Origin: UBA5239 sp040391785
Lineage (GTDB): Bacteria; Verrucomicrobiota; Lentisphaeria; Victivallales; Victivallaceae
Direction of reading: 5' to 3'
Length of the DNA: 64,000 nucleotides
Assembly: GCA_040391785.1 (NCBI GenBank)
Contig: JBEBXH010000015.1
Location: 19,411-83,410 of the forward strand
The first letter of the stretch is position 1. Each line of letters opens with the position of its first letter. The notes under the pieces are model-generated. The model ran no database searches. It had not been told where the DNA came from and saw only the letters and a program-made list of their open reading frames with translations. A program made the position numbers and the translations under genes. Below, one piece after another: positions 17,173-25,594 of the stretch.

Positions 17173-18208
17173 TGGGTGCCTCGAAGGTGTAAAATGCGGT
17201 TATGGGTTCACCGGCCCAACTGGTGGAGCCGTCCGGGTTGATGGTGACGTCGCGAATCTGAACGGTGCCGGTGGCGGGGTCGCCATCGGTCATCGAAATG
17301 GCGGGCACGCCGCCCGAACCGGTAGCGGCGACAGTGCCGGGATGCCAGGTTTCGGAGGCGGCATCGTAGACCAGCGCCTGCCCCTCGGCAGCCTCGGACA
17401 GGTCGGACACGTCGGACAACTCGGACAAAGAACTTGTGCCGGCAGGGCCGGGGTCACCTTTGTCTCCTTTGGGGCCGGGGTCACCAGGATCACCTTTGTC
17501 TCCTTTGGGGCCGGGGTCACCAGCATCGCCTTTGTCACCGGCCGGGCCACTGGCTATTTTCAAGGGATCGGACCACTGGCCGCCGATTTCACGGTTACGC
17601 AGGCGGTACCAATGGGCATCTCCGGCAGTCGCAGACCAATCGGCCGGCTCGGACTCGTCCGAAGAATACTGCAGCTCAAGACCGGCCTGCCAGAGTGCCT
17701 CCACCCATGTACGGTCCGCCCAGAGCGAAACCACCTCTTCCGGTTCAGCGCCGGAAACCGGATCGATCGGCATGATTGCCCTGATGGAAAATTTACAATA
17801 ATAAACCGCCTTTCCCGTGGTATCCATACCCCACAACTCAAACCAGGCGCCAATGGATTCCCGTCCATTGAGCGCAGCCAGGAAGCTGACCGTATTGGCA
17901 TTGATGATAATCTTGACTTCGCCTTGAGCCAGCCCGGAAGTGTCGATGTTTTCGCTCAATACCCGGCACATGGGCCCGGTACTGTGATCATGGTCGCAAT
18001 CGATCGCGGCCCGCCAGCCCGGTACATTCGACAAATCGAGCGGCTTGAGCTGACCGGATTCGGATGAACAAAGCTGGATGGTCCATTCCGGTGAAGTGCC
18101 GAACGCAATTTCCGGTTTCGTTGAACTACTCCCGCCCACGTTTCCCGGCTCTGAGTCACTGACACGCCTGCGCAGTGTATTGGTGTTGACATTGTACTGA
18201 TACAGCAT
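17165..18208 (-). CDS. Tail fibre protein with collagen-like repeats
   Basis: 347 residues. Residues 1-200 resemble the fibre-attachment domains of phage baseplate proteins (FELWGMDTTGKAVYYCKFSIRA). Next comes a QWSDPLK segment, then about 12 collagen-type Gly-X-Y triplets (GDKGDAGDPGPKGDKGDPGD...). The C-terminus is a short domain ending TAFYTFEAPNE. Collagen-like triplets form trimeric stalks in phage fibres. The triplet region includes a 36-base tandem repeat (17455-17526) with one mismatch. The gene overlaps the LamG gene and follows the glycosyltransferase by 3 bases. It is probably the trimeric fibre shaft. Confidence 0.85.
   Translation of the reverse strand: MLYQYNVNTNTLRRRVSDSEPGNVGGSSSTKPEIAFGTSPEWTIQLCSSESGQLKPLDLSNVPGWRAAIDCDHDHSTGPMCRVLSENIDTSGLAQGEVKIIINANTVSFLAALNGRESIGAWFELWGMDTTGKAVYYCKFSIRAIMPIDPVSGAEPEEVVSLWADRTWVEALWQAGLELQYSSDESEPADWSATAGDAHWYRLRNREIGGQWSDPLKIASGPAGDKGDAGDPGPKGDKGDPGDPGPKGDKGDPGPAGTSSLSELSDVSDLSEAAEGQALVYDAASETWHPGTVAATGSGGVPAISMTDGDPATGTVQIRDVTINPDGSTSWAGEPITAFYTFEAPNE
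17455..17526. repeat. 36-bp tandem repeat encoding collagen-like triplets
   Basis: Two adjacent 36-base units (17455-17490 and 17491-17526) differ at a single base near the end. Each encodes four Gly-X-Y triplets. Copy-number change would lengthen or shorten the fibre stalk in frame. Confidence 0.9.
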
Positions 18209-18211
18209 ACT

Positions 18212-19606
18212 TTATCCTTTCTTGTTCGCCGGTGCGTTTTTCATACCGGACATTATTTGTTGATATTTGGCGAAAAATTCTTCACCGACCTGACTGCGGA
18301 ACCACGGTTCATGTTCATGCGCCGATGTCTCAAATTTCTTCCGGTGCTCCCCCGTGAAGCCGTTTCCGCTTAATCCTTTGATTCCGACCGGAGCGGGTTC
18401 GCCCGGATATTCCCTCATGGTCTTGTCGGTAAACTTGTGCCAGAGATCGATATCGACGAAATTGCTCTTGCAGGAGCGGACGATATCGACAAGCCGGTCA
18501 CGGTGCCGGTAGTGGCAGCCACTGAACGCGGTTATACACAGGTCCTCGCGCTGGTTTACCAACCGGTGTTTCTCCAGCGGCCAGTAATAAGACGCATTTT
18601 TCCAGCCGAAAAGACCGGTGCAGCCTCGGCCCAGCTTAACCGTTTCGGCGAGGTATTCCGGCGGATAGAAATCGTCGTCCTCCATAAAGATGATGATGCC
18701 GCCGTTCCATTCCTTCAACCCGGCCAGAAGATTTTCGCGATGCGTGAAGCGCTTTTTCGGCTCATGTTCCCGGCGGATATATTTGCAGGCACGACCGGGC
18801 TTAACCGGTTCTTTGCCGTCATCCACCACGATCCATTGGAAATCCTGGAATGTCTGGTTATTGAGCATTTGTTCATGCAGGGCAAACAGCGCCTGCCGGT
18901 CACGTGTCACCGTCAGGATCGTGACTTTTGCCTCGCGGGCCGCCAGACCGGCCAGCTCCAGCGCCCGGCTCAAAAGCGGGTTGAAATCCGGCACATATTC
19001 CTGATCCATCATGATCTTCAACCGCTGTTCGCGAATCACCGCCGCGAATTCAGGATCAGTGGCGAAACATTCCTGCTCCGCCTGGCTCAAATTGCCGATC
19101 GCCCAGGCCCGGTGCACCGGATACCCGTGCTGGGCCTCGATCATCAGGATACCCGCATCCGCCAGATGCTTCAATACGCATTGCGGGCAGGCCGGACGCG
19201 GGAAGTTGAAATCCCCCGTGTCGGCGCTTTTGGCTGCCGCCTGGGCCGGGCGCGCATACATGCCCAGCACCGGAAGCTGCGCCGCGGGAATATTGGCGGC
19301 CTGTTCTTCCGTCAATATCCGGGGCCAGGTTTGAACAGAAACCCGGTTCATGATTTCTTCGCCGAACCGCTCCTTCAACTTTCCCTGGCTCTCCTCCGTC
19401 CATTTGATCGAGGCCAGAAACTGAATCAGATGGGCGATGATGGTTTTCCGGTGGCAACCGCTGCAGCTTTTCAGCTTTTCGTTCATCGCTTTTACCGGAA
19501 CTTCCAGATTGGGCACCAGCTCCGCCAGGAATCCGATGTTTTCGATAAAATCACGGTACGTCTTTTCATTTGAACGCGACAAAATTTCTTGGGTTTGCAG
19601 AGACAT
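18212..19606 (-). CDS. Glycosyltransferase family 2-like protein in the tail operon
   Basis: 464 residues. The C-terminal half is a GT-A glycosyltransferase: VTILTVTRDRQAL opens the nucleotide-sugar fold, VVDDG lies at 260-264, and the metal-binding acidic motif EDDD at 309-312 is followed by FYPPEYLAE. The N-terminal 225 residues are alpha-helical with CSGC (48-51) and CPQC (140-143), possibly a zinc site, followed by VLKHLADAGILMIEAQHGYPVHRAWAIG-like sequence (quoted in part). AAGGAGG precedes the ATG. It lies between the Gly-Ser-Asp repeat gene and the collagen-like fibre gene, all reading the same way. It could decorate one of those repetitive proteins with sugar, an inference from position. 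Confidence 0.85.
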   Translation of the reverse strand: MSLQTQEILSRSNEKTYRDFIENIGFLAELVPNLEVPVKAMNEKLKSCSGCHRKTIIAHLIQFLASIKWTEESQGKLKERFGEEIMNRVSVQTWPRILTEEQAANIPAAQLPVLGMYARPAQAAAKSADTGDFNFPRPACPQCVLKHLADAGILMIEAQHGYPVHRAWAIGNLSQAEQECFATDPEFAAVIREQRLKIMMDQEYVPDFNPLLSRALELAGLAAREAKVTILTVTRDRQALFALHEQMLNNQTFQDFQWIVVDDGKEPVKPGRACKYIRREHEPKKRFTHRENLLAGLKEWNGGIIIFMEDDDFYPPEYLAETVKLGRGCTGLFGWKNASYYWPLEKHRLVNQREDLCITAFSGCHYRHRDRLVDIVRSCKSNFVDIDLWHKFTDKTMREYPGEPAPVGIKGLSGNGFTGEHRKKFETSAHEHEPWFRSQVGEEFFAKYQQIMSGMKNAPANKKG

Positions 19607-19625
19607 ATATCCTCCTTATTTGGTT

Positions 19626-22385
19626 TCAAAATCGATTCATGGCGGCCCCGCAGTCGAAATCATCCGACCAACTGTCGAACTCGCCGTTATAGTTCCAATA
19701 TTGATAGGGCGTGGAATTGCATATATACGTTCCGCTCATCCCTCTTCCCGCATAATAGTTATAACACTGCTGGATATGGTAATCAAGTTCTTCCAGCGGA
19801 GCAAAGGGCGCATCGACAAATTCACGCAGCTCATCGAAAGTCGCAAAACCCACTGGCAGGCTTCGGTAGATGATATCGGACGAACTGCTGCTTTCCTGAA
19901 CATAACAGCCATCCCAGTCTCCCGACCCCGAATTCGAAGAGGAACAACTTTCCACACACGGAAAACCCCGCTCCGCTACTTTTGGCGGAATCTGAGAATA
20001 GGTATAAGATACCAGGTGATAGCTGCCGCCGCTTTCCGAGGAGCCTTCGCATGTCCCCGAATAACTTGCGGAATAACTCGCTGACCGGTAATGATCAACC
20101 TTGAGCGAATAATACAATCCCCGGTAATATGCGTCCAGCTGTCCTACCCGGTCGTCATATAATTTCTTGTTTTCGTAGATCCAGACATCAATATCATATA
20201 CCGAATCGCCATATGGCGTCAGCCGGTCAAATGCAAACTCATGTCCCTCCGGCAGCTGAACTAATCCAAAATTTTCATATTCATTCGGATCGAGAGTATC
20301 AAGAGGGTTTACCGGAACCGGAATATCCGTGAACTGGCCATGAGAAAAAAGGAACCGGTTATTTTCAATTTTCACATTGATGATGCCGAGAATATGCTGG
20401 GAACCGCCTTTCCAGGCGCTTTTGTCACATTCACGATAACTGGACGACGAACCGCAATCATAATGTGAATCCCAACCATAAGGATTCCAGTAAGTACAAT
20501 ATACCCTGGTGTATTTCCCATTGATATCCAGCGTTCCGTCGCCGTCGCTGTCACCATCGCTGTCACCATCGCTGTCACCATCGCTGTCACCATCGCTGTC
20601 ACCATCGCTACCGCCATCACCATCGCTTCCGCCATCGCCGTCGCTTCCACCATCGCCGTCGCCATCACTTCCGCCATCACTTCCGCCATCACCATCACTT
20701 CCGCCATCACCATCACTTCCGCCATCGCCGTCGCTTCCGCCATCACCATCGCTTCCGCCATCGCTTCCGCTGTCACCATCGCTACCGCCATCACCATCGC
20801 TACCGCCATCACCATCGCTTCCGCCATCGCCATCGCTTCCACCATCACTTCCGCCATCACTTCCGCCATCACTTCCGCCATCGCTTCCGCTGTCACCGTC
20901 GCCGTCGCTTCCGCCATCGCCATCGCTACCGCCGTCGCTTCCGCCGTCGCTACCGCCATCGCCATCACTTCCACCATCACTTCCGCCATCGCCATCACTT
21001 CCGCCATCACTTCCGCCATCGCCATCACTTCCGCCATCACTTCCGCCATCGCTTCCGCCATCGCTACCGCTGTCACCATCGCTACCGCCATCGCTTCCGC
21101 CATCACTACCGCCATCGCTTCCGCCGTCGCCGTCGCTTCCGCTATCACCGCCGACAGTTCTCCACCAGGAGTCCATCACCGGAGCATTCGTTTGCAGCCA
21201 TGGACTGTATCCCCCAGTTTCCTCTTCCGGATTCGGAATGGAACCGCCGGCCGGATTCTCTTCCTCAGGGACACAGTCGCAGTCATTTATGATCAAAGTA
21301 AAATCAGCATAACGGGGCAAATAGGCCGGTTTCACTTTGCTCAAATTTTTCGGAACCAGACGGTCATAATAATAGCCCGAATAGAGAAACAAATCGCCCT
21401 GTTCAGCCGCGACCCAATCCTTGGCACTGGTATTGTTGCGGGCATACCATGCATCGTAAATCGCTTTGCGCCTCGCCAATTCCTCCTGATATGCCTCTTT
21501 TTCTTTTTCCGTGGCCTCCGAGCCCGGCCGCGGCAAATCATCAAACTCCGGCCTCGGCTCCTCGCAACCATAATCCGCCTCGGTCGAAAAAGCCAGCTTC
21601 CCCCTGATCGTACCGCCGAATAAATCGCATACGTCCGAAGCGCGGATCAGGACCGATGCCTTCCGGATCACTTCGGACAAATCCCCCCGCGGCATCACGT
21701 CAACCATCCCCATAATGTTGTGCTGAAGTACTCTCTGGTGGAAATTCGGGAAATTGCTCTGGGTGGCGGCGCCGCTGTAGAACCGCGCCCAGGGTGGGCG
21801 TTCCCTCACTGGGATATCCTGCATTTCGCGGCACATTTCCATGAATTCCGACGTCGCCATCGAAGAGAACGGGCAAATTTCCGAACCGCGAAACGTCAGA
21901 TACCGAAGTTGGACCGCGAACTCGCTGTCCACCATATCCGCGAAGGTGTTTCCGAGCAGCCCGAGATACACCACCGCGTAACACGCATAAGTATGGAAGG
22001 TCCCGAAGTTTTTCGGCTTCCGGCTCGTAAAATAGAGCCTGTCCGGCAGTCCGATGAACCTGCGGCACCCCGGCCCGGCATTGTAACGCGGATAGAATGT
22101 CCTCAAATAACTGAGCCACTCCGGGGAATCCTCCCGGGCCTGCTGCAGATGATACGTTCCGTCGATATGATTGATCGGCCAGCGCAAATCCGGATCGGAC
22201 CAGCCCAGCTCGGCGTGAAACGCCTCAAACGCATCGATGCCGGACAACGTCACGGTGGCCGAAGCCTCGTCCGTGCAGAATATCTTGCCGCACAGCGTAT
22301 TGTCCACGATTTTGCCGGGCGCGTTTGAACCGCCCTCCTCGTAGTTGCACGGACACTTTTTCGCTTTCAACGGTACCAGCTTCAT
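19626..22385 (-). CDS. Large tail-module protein with a Gly-Ser-Asp repeat tract
   Basis: 919 residues. The N-terminal ~400 residues are a folded, cysteine-rich domain (KKCPCNYEEGG, GPGCRRFIGLPDRLYF, INDCDCVPEEE) of no family I recognise. Residues about 412-617 are almost only Gly, Ser and Asp in units GGSDG and GDSDGD. The C-terminal ~300 residues are Tyr/Ser/Cys-rich (ending DDFDCGAAMNRF). The DxDxDG spacing at the end of the tract resembles calcium-binding loops of thrombospondin type 3 repeats. It begins 2 bases after the stop of the upstream gene. Position suggests a tail hub, spike or adhesin. No signal peptide is seen. Confidence 0.8.
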   Translation of the reverse strand: MKLVPLKAKKCPCNYEEGGSNAPGKIVDNTLCGKIFCTDEASATVTLSGIDAFEAFHAELGWSDPDLRWPINHIDGTYHLQQAREDSPEWLSYLRTFYPRYNAGPGCRRFIGLPDRLYFTSRKPKNFGTFHTYACYAVVYLGLLGNTFADMVDSEFAVQLRYLTFRGSEICPFSSMATSEFMEMCREMQDIPVRERPPWARFYSGAATQSNFPNFHQRVLQHNIMGMVDVMPRGDLSEVIRKASVLIRASDVCDLFGGTIRGKLAFSTEADYGCEEPRPEFDDLPRPGSEATEKEKEAYQEELARRKAIYDAWYARNNTSAKDWVAAEQGDLFLYSGYYYDRLVPKNLSKVKPAYLPRYADFTLIINDCDCVPEEENPAGGSIPNPEEETGGYSPWLQTNAPVMDSWWRTVGGDSGSDGDGGSDGGSDGGSDGGSDGDSGSDGGSDGGSDGGSDGDGGSDGGSDGDGGSDGGSDGDGGSDGGSDGGSDGDGGSDGDGDSGSDGGSDGGSDGGSDGGSDGDGGSDGDGGSDGDGGSDGDSGSDGGSDGDGGSDGDGGSDGDGGSDGDGGSDGGSDGDGDGGSDGDGGSDGDGGSDGDSDGDSDGDSDGDSDGDSDGDGTLDINGKYTRVYCTYWNPYGWDSHYDCGSSSSYRECDKSAWKGGSQHILGIINVKIENNRFLFSHGQFTDIPVPVNPLDTLDPNEYENFGLVQLPEGHEFAFDRLTPYGDSVYDIDVWIYENKKLYDDRVGQLDAYYRGLYYSLKVDHYRSASYSASYSGTCEGSSESGGSYHLVSYTYSQIPPKVAERGFPCVESCSSSNSGSGDWDGCYVQESSSSSDIIYRSLPVGFATFDELREFVDAPFAPLEELDYHIQQCYNYYAGRGMSGTYICNSTPYQYWNYNGEFDSWSDDFDCGAAMNRF
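20536..21150. repeat. About 615 bp of Gly-Ser-Asp codon repeats
   Basis: A 6- and 12-base periodic tract (minus strand GGA AGC GAT GGC variants) encoding the Gly-Ser-Asp region of the 919-residue protein. Because it is built from multiples of three, other frames are open too and give spurious Pro-Ser and Ala-Met proteins. Units are shuffled rather than identical, which points to repeated slippage and recombination. Confidence 0.9.
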
Positions 22386-22386
22386 A

Positions 22387-22917
22387 TCAGCAGCTCCTGA
22401 AAATGTAGTTGTAAATCACGCCATACTGCTGCTGGTAAATCCGCAACGAGTTCTTGCCGGTTTCGACGATGGCCAGGAGAACGCTCAAGCTCTCCCCTTC
22501 CGACGCAGCAAAAAAATGTCGCACAAGATATCCCTCGAAAACCGGCACATCGTCCGACAGCGTAAACTCCGCAGTGATATACGACACCCCCGGCTCCAGC
22601 GCAAGCTGTCCCGGCTCGCACTCCACCAGCGTATCGTTGATCACCGCGCACCCGGCCGGCGACTCCATCCGAGCGGCGGAAGTGAGCCGCCCGTCGATAA
22701 TCGCCGCCGCCGCTACCCCGTCTTCCGAATAATCGACCACCTTGAAATAGCCGCCGTAGCCTCCCCCGCCACCGCTCCGCCCTTCCTTCGTCAGGCTGAT
22801 CCGCTGGCCGGAGGCCGACTGCTCGAGAATGATGTTGCTTCCGCTCAAAGGCTTGAGCCGCTCAATCTTCTTATTCAGAAATCGACAGGCACTCTGCCAG
22901 TCCAGAAAAGTACTCAT
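22387..22917 (-). CDS. Tail-module protein, 176 residues, unknown
   Basis: Starts at the ATG at 22917 with AGGAG 5 bases upstream; the frame is open further upstream but that part is not family-like. The protein begins MSTFLDWQSACRFLNKKIERL, has a Gly-rich turn (GGGGGYGGY) at about residue 55, and continues as alternating hydrophobic strands (GVSYITAEFTLSDD, YLVRHFFAASEGESLSVLLAIVE). That looks like a beta-sandwich domain. It sits between the repeated-module protein and the 919-residue protein with 8- and 1-base gaps. Likely a baseplate or fibre adaptor; no family recognised. Confidence 0.75.
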   Translation of the reverse strand: MSTFLDWQSACRFLNKKIERLKPLSGSNIILEQSASGQRISLTKEGRSGGGGGYGGYFKVVDYSEDGVAAAAIIDGRLTSAARMESPAGCAVINDTLVECEPGQLALEPGVSYITAEFTLSDDVPVFEGYLVRHFFAASEGESLSVLLAIVETGKNSLRIYQQQYGVIYNYIFRSC

Positions 22918-22925
22918 ATCCGCTC

Positions 22926-24386
22926 CTATGCATTGAAAAATGACGAATTCCAGGTGTAGCCGCGCGGCGCGTTTTCCCACTTGCGAATGATCCGGGTCCA
23001 CACCTCGCCCTGGTAAACGCAGCGTTCCACCGATTGATGAACCTTGCGCCAGCTGCCGTTCAGGGAACTCCGTCCCTGCAGTGTGCCGTTGTGGATGATA
23101 TCCCGGTCCAGCCAGTCCTTCAGCGAGCTCATATTGGTGTGGGGTTCACCGGATTTGTACGAGGTCAGGGTGATGGTGAAACATTCCAGCGGGTTTTCCA
23201 CGAAATTCAGCGGCAGCTGCGAGTCGGCAATCAGCGGGCATTGATTTGAGCTGTTCCAATCCGGATATTCGGAGTAACTGCCGCCATTATCGAGCCATCC
23301 GCATTCGACGGCGGAAAATTTATGGTAAGTCAGTTCCACATTGCTTTCGGTGCTGCCGTCGAAACGGTCCGGTATGTTCGAATAAGTCAGATGCAGGTAA
23401 GATGGCTCGCGTGCCACCATGGTGATCTCCCATTCGCCCGGATTGCTGCGGCGGCTCTCCACGGATGCGATGACAAATCCGCTCTCCGACCAGGAGCCTG
23501 CGTCGCTGCCCGTGGCCGGGCGGAACCCCTCCAGGTCTTCGTCGCGCACCCGCCAGCGCCCGGTATAAGACACCTCGCGCACCATTTCGCCGGTACCGAA
23601 GGTAATGTACTTCAAGCGGTCCGAGCGCCGGATATCGAGCAGCCGCATACCGGAGTACACCGCCGTCAAACTCACATGATAACCGTAAACGCCCACCGCT
23701 GAACAGTTTCGCGATGATACCACATAATCCGTTCCGGCCCACGCCGCCTCCTGCCCCACGTCGTTTCCCTGCAGGAATTCCTCGATCTTCTCCAGACTCA
23801 CCTGCCAGCGCGCCGTTTTGGTACATTCCAGTTCGCCGGTTTTGCGTTCGCTCGGCAGCCCCAGCATCAGCGTGCTCATGTCGCGGATTTTCAGCCGGAC
23901 GTCCCACTCGCCCTCGGGTTTCTGCGAAGCGCTGATATTGTCGCAATAAAAATTCTCGCCGGCCCAGAGGATGAGATCCCCCACCTGCGGCAGCCATTCC
24001 TGCAGCGTCTCGTCATTGATCAGAAACGACGCGTTGATTTCGTGTTCCAGATTGTTGTTGATCTGCCGCGAAAACCCGGTCATCAGCGATTCCAGATTTT
24101 TCTTGCGCGCCGTAAACGTCACCGTATACAAATTGCGCATCTGCCCGGAATCGGCCTTGATCGAGGTGACTACCCAGTCGCTGTCCTCATGATAACTGCT
24201 GCTGTCGGTGTTGGGGACTTTCAGGGCGTCGCCAATCTGGCCGACCCACTCCTCGACTTCATCACGGAACGCGTCCCAACGCTCGAAATCCTCCACATCC
24301 GGCAGAATTTCCCAGACCAGTGTCCGGAAAATCTGGTTGGCGTTATCAACACTGAATCCAATGTTGTTTTTATGTGTCAACTGCAT
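22926..24386 (-). CDS. Tail-module protein built of repeated ~100-residue units
   Basis: 486 residues. At least four segments share one layout: a Trp-rich strand, an amphipathic helix, then a 'WVV.S' strand and a Tyr/Val/Ala strand. Examples are SDWVVTSIKAD with YTVTFTARKKN, TDYVVSSRNCS with YHVSLTAVYSG, and SGFVIASVESR with WEITMVAREPS. Two of them start W.V...LE.F (KTARWQVSLEKIEEFLQG and YTGRWRVRDEDLEGF). Internal duplication is typical of phage distal-tail and spike proteins. It follows the small coiled-coil gene by 12 bases. Position after the chaperone and candidate tape measure suggests a distal tail or baseplate protein. Confidence 0.8.
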   Translation of the reverse strand: MQLTHKNNIGFSVDNANQIFRTLVWEILPDVEDFERWDAFRDEVEEWVGQIGDALKVPNTDSSSYHEDSDWVVTSIKADSGQMRNLYTVTFTARKKNLESLMTGFSRQINNNLEHEINASFLINDETLQEWLPQVGDLILWAGENFYCDNISASQKPEGEWDVRLKIRDMSTLMLGLPSERKTGELECTKTARWQVSLEKIEEFLQGNDVGQEAAWAGTDYVVSSRNCSAVGVYGYHVSLTAVYSGMRLLDIRRSDRLKYITFGTGEMVREVSYTGRWRVRDEDLEGFRPATGSDAGSWSESGFVIASVESRRSNPGEWEITMVAREPSYLHLTYSNIPDRFDGSTESNVELTYHKFSAVECGWLDNGGSYSEYPDWNSSNQCPLIADSQLPLNFVENPLECFTITLTSYKSGEPHTNMSSLKDWLDRDIIHNGTLQGRSSLNGSWRKVHQSVERCVYQGEVWTRIIRKWENAPRGYTWNSSFFNA

Positions 24387-24398
24387 ATTTTTTCCTCG

Positions 24399-24839
24399 TT
24401 AATCATTTATTTCCAACCCGTCCTGACTCTGTCCGCTCAAACGCTCGGTGTTCTGCTCGACCGCCCGGATCAGGTCCTCCAGCCTCAGCTGCAGCTCGCG
24501 CAAAAGTTCCGGCATCCGCTCGTCGCTTCCGGCACCGTCCTGCCGGCTTTCGTTATGGAAAATCCGGCGGCTCGAATCGGCCCGGACATTCTGTTCGATC
24601 TCCGTCACGGAACCATAGCTGACCGGCGAATTTATTTCTGCCGGAGCCGCCGGTGAACCGCTGTAATGCGCCAGCTCGCGCAGGACATTCATGGTAATGT
24701 GCTCCACGGAATTTTCACTGCCGAGATTCACCCCGCTGAGCTGGCTGGCGCCGAGCAGCTCTTCGAACCGCCTCAGGTAATGTTCCAGCAGCTCCGGGGC
24801 ATACCCGTTTCCTTCATATTCAAATGTCGGTGTACTCAT
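24399..24839 (-). CDS. Small coiled-coil tail protein, candidate mini tape measure
   Basis: 146 residues, acidic and helical. The last 40 residues (MPELLRELQLRLEDLIRAV then EQNTERLSG) form a regular leucine heptad pattern like the C-termini of tape measure proteins. The start codon overlaps the frameshifted chaperone stop (ATGA). In siphovirus and myovirus genomes the gene straight after the chaperone pair is the tape measure, usually 600-2000 residues. If this is that gene it is extremely short. Alternatively it is an unrelated assembly factor and the tape measure has been lost. Confidence 0.7.
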   Translation of the reverse strand: MSTPTFEYEGNGYAPELLEHYLRRFEELLGASQLSGVNLGSENSVEHITMNVLRELAHYSGSPAAPAEINSPVSYGSVTEIEQNVRADSSRRIFHNESRQDGAGSDERMPELLRELQLRLEDLIRAVEQNTERLSGQSQDGLEIND

Positions 24840-25581
24840 TTCTCAACCTTCTCATTTTCCCTGTTATTGATTATTTCCTGCGGGGTGTATGCCCGGTCGG
24901 TGCTGACCATGGTTTTGTCTTCATTAATGCGGTGTGCCAGTGCCAGCGCCGCCTTGAGCTTCTCGCCCGATACCGTTTCGCCGGAGTTCGGACGGAAAGC
25001 ACTTCCGCGGCGGCGGCGCATCTCATTGAGCAGCGTCTCATTTTTCTGCAGTGAGGTATTCAAAGCGATCACCGGATATTCGAGGATGCTGTTTGCCTGC
25101 GCCCGGTCGGCGAGCGAAACCAGAGCCATGAAAATATTCAGCGGTTCGCTCAACAGACTTCCCAGCGTGTAACCGCCGAAGGCCTGCAGGATCCGGGCGG
25201 CGGCGAACTCAAAATCCGGCTCGCGGAATTCTTTGTTCAGTTTTTTTTTGAGCCGTTGCCTTCCGCGTCGAAATCGCTGCCGAACGCCATATACATCCCC
25301 AACTCGATCAGCCCCGCGTAGCCGAGCCTGAACAGATCGCCGCTCAAATTTTCCGGGAAGTACGGTGCCAGCAAATCGCAGATCCGCCGCCCGCCGCGCT
25401 CCATCAAACCAGTTCTGGACGCCAGGTCCAGATCCGCCGTGGCGCAATCCTGCTCCACTTTCCGGATCAGCTCATTGAGTTTATCGTAATCGAGGATCGA
25501 GAGCTTCCGCACTTCCAGCTCCTCGCCGCCGCCGATCCGCAGCCGCACGGTCCGCTCACCCAGCTTTGGAAAAAATCGCAT
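24836..25581 (-). CDS. Tail assembly chaperone GT fusion made by -1 frameshift
   Basis: The downstream frame has no start codon near its beginning but joins the 114-residue G frame at a run of nine A just before the G stop. A -1 slip at this run gives one 248-residue product (746 bases plus the re-read base is 249 codons). The T part continues KLNKEFREPDFEFAAARILQAFGGY and ends NNRENEKVEK. This matches the lambda gpG/gpGT arrangement found in most long-tailed phages, where both products coat the tape measure during tail assembly. Position directly after the tail tube gene fits. Confidence in the frameshift is high from gene structure, though it is not experimentally shown. Confidence 0.85.
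25237..25581 (-). CDS. Tail assembly chaperone G (unshifted product)
   Basis: 114-residue product of normal reading: MRFFPKLGERTVRLRIGG at the start, then helical (LSILDYDKLNELIRKVEQD, FRLGYAGLIELGMYMAFG), ending GNGSKKN. Typical size and helical content for a gpG-like tail chaperone. It lies 13 bases after the tail tube gene. Most ribosomes should stop here, and a minority should slip to give the longer GT product. Confidence 0.85.
   Translation of the reverse strand: MRFFPKLGERTVRLRIGGGEELEVRKLSILDYDKLNELIRKVEQDCATADLDLASRTGLMERGGRRICDLLAPYFPENLSGDLFRLGYAGLIELGMYMAFGSDFDAEGNGSKKN
25241..25249 (-). promoter_or_regulatory. Slippery site for programmed -1 ribosomal frameshift
   Basis: On the minus strand the zero frame reads TCA AAA AAA AAC TGA. 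It therefore contains both A_AAA_AAA and A_AAA_AAC slippery heptamers directly before the stop. The -1 frame continues CTG AAC AAA GAA and stays open for about 130 codons. Confidence 0.85.
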
Positions 25582-25594
25582 TTACCCACTCCTT

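Noticed and set aside
20509..21312. Proline-serine-rich protein on the plus strand and Ala-Met-rich protein on the minus strand over the repeat tract
   Set aside because: Codon repeats in multiples of three leave several frames open; only the Gly-Ser-Asp frame continues into folded domains on both sides.
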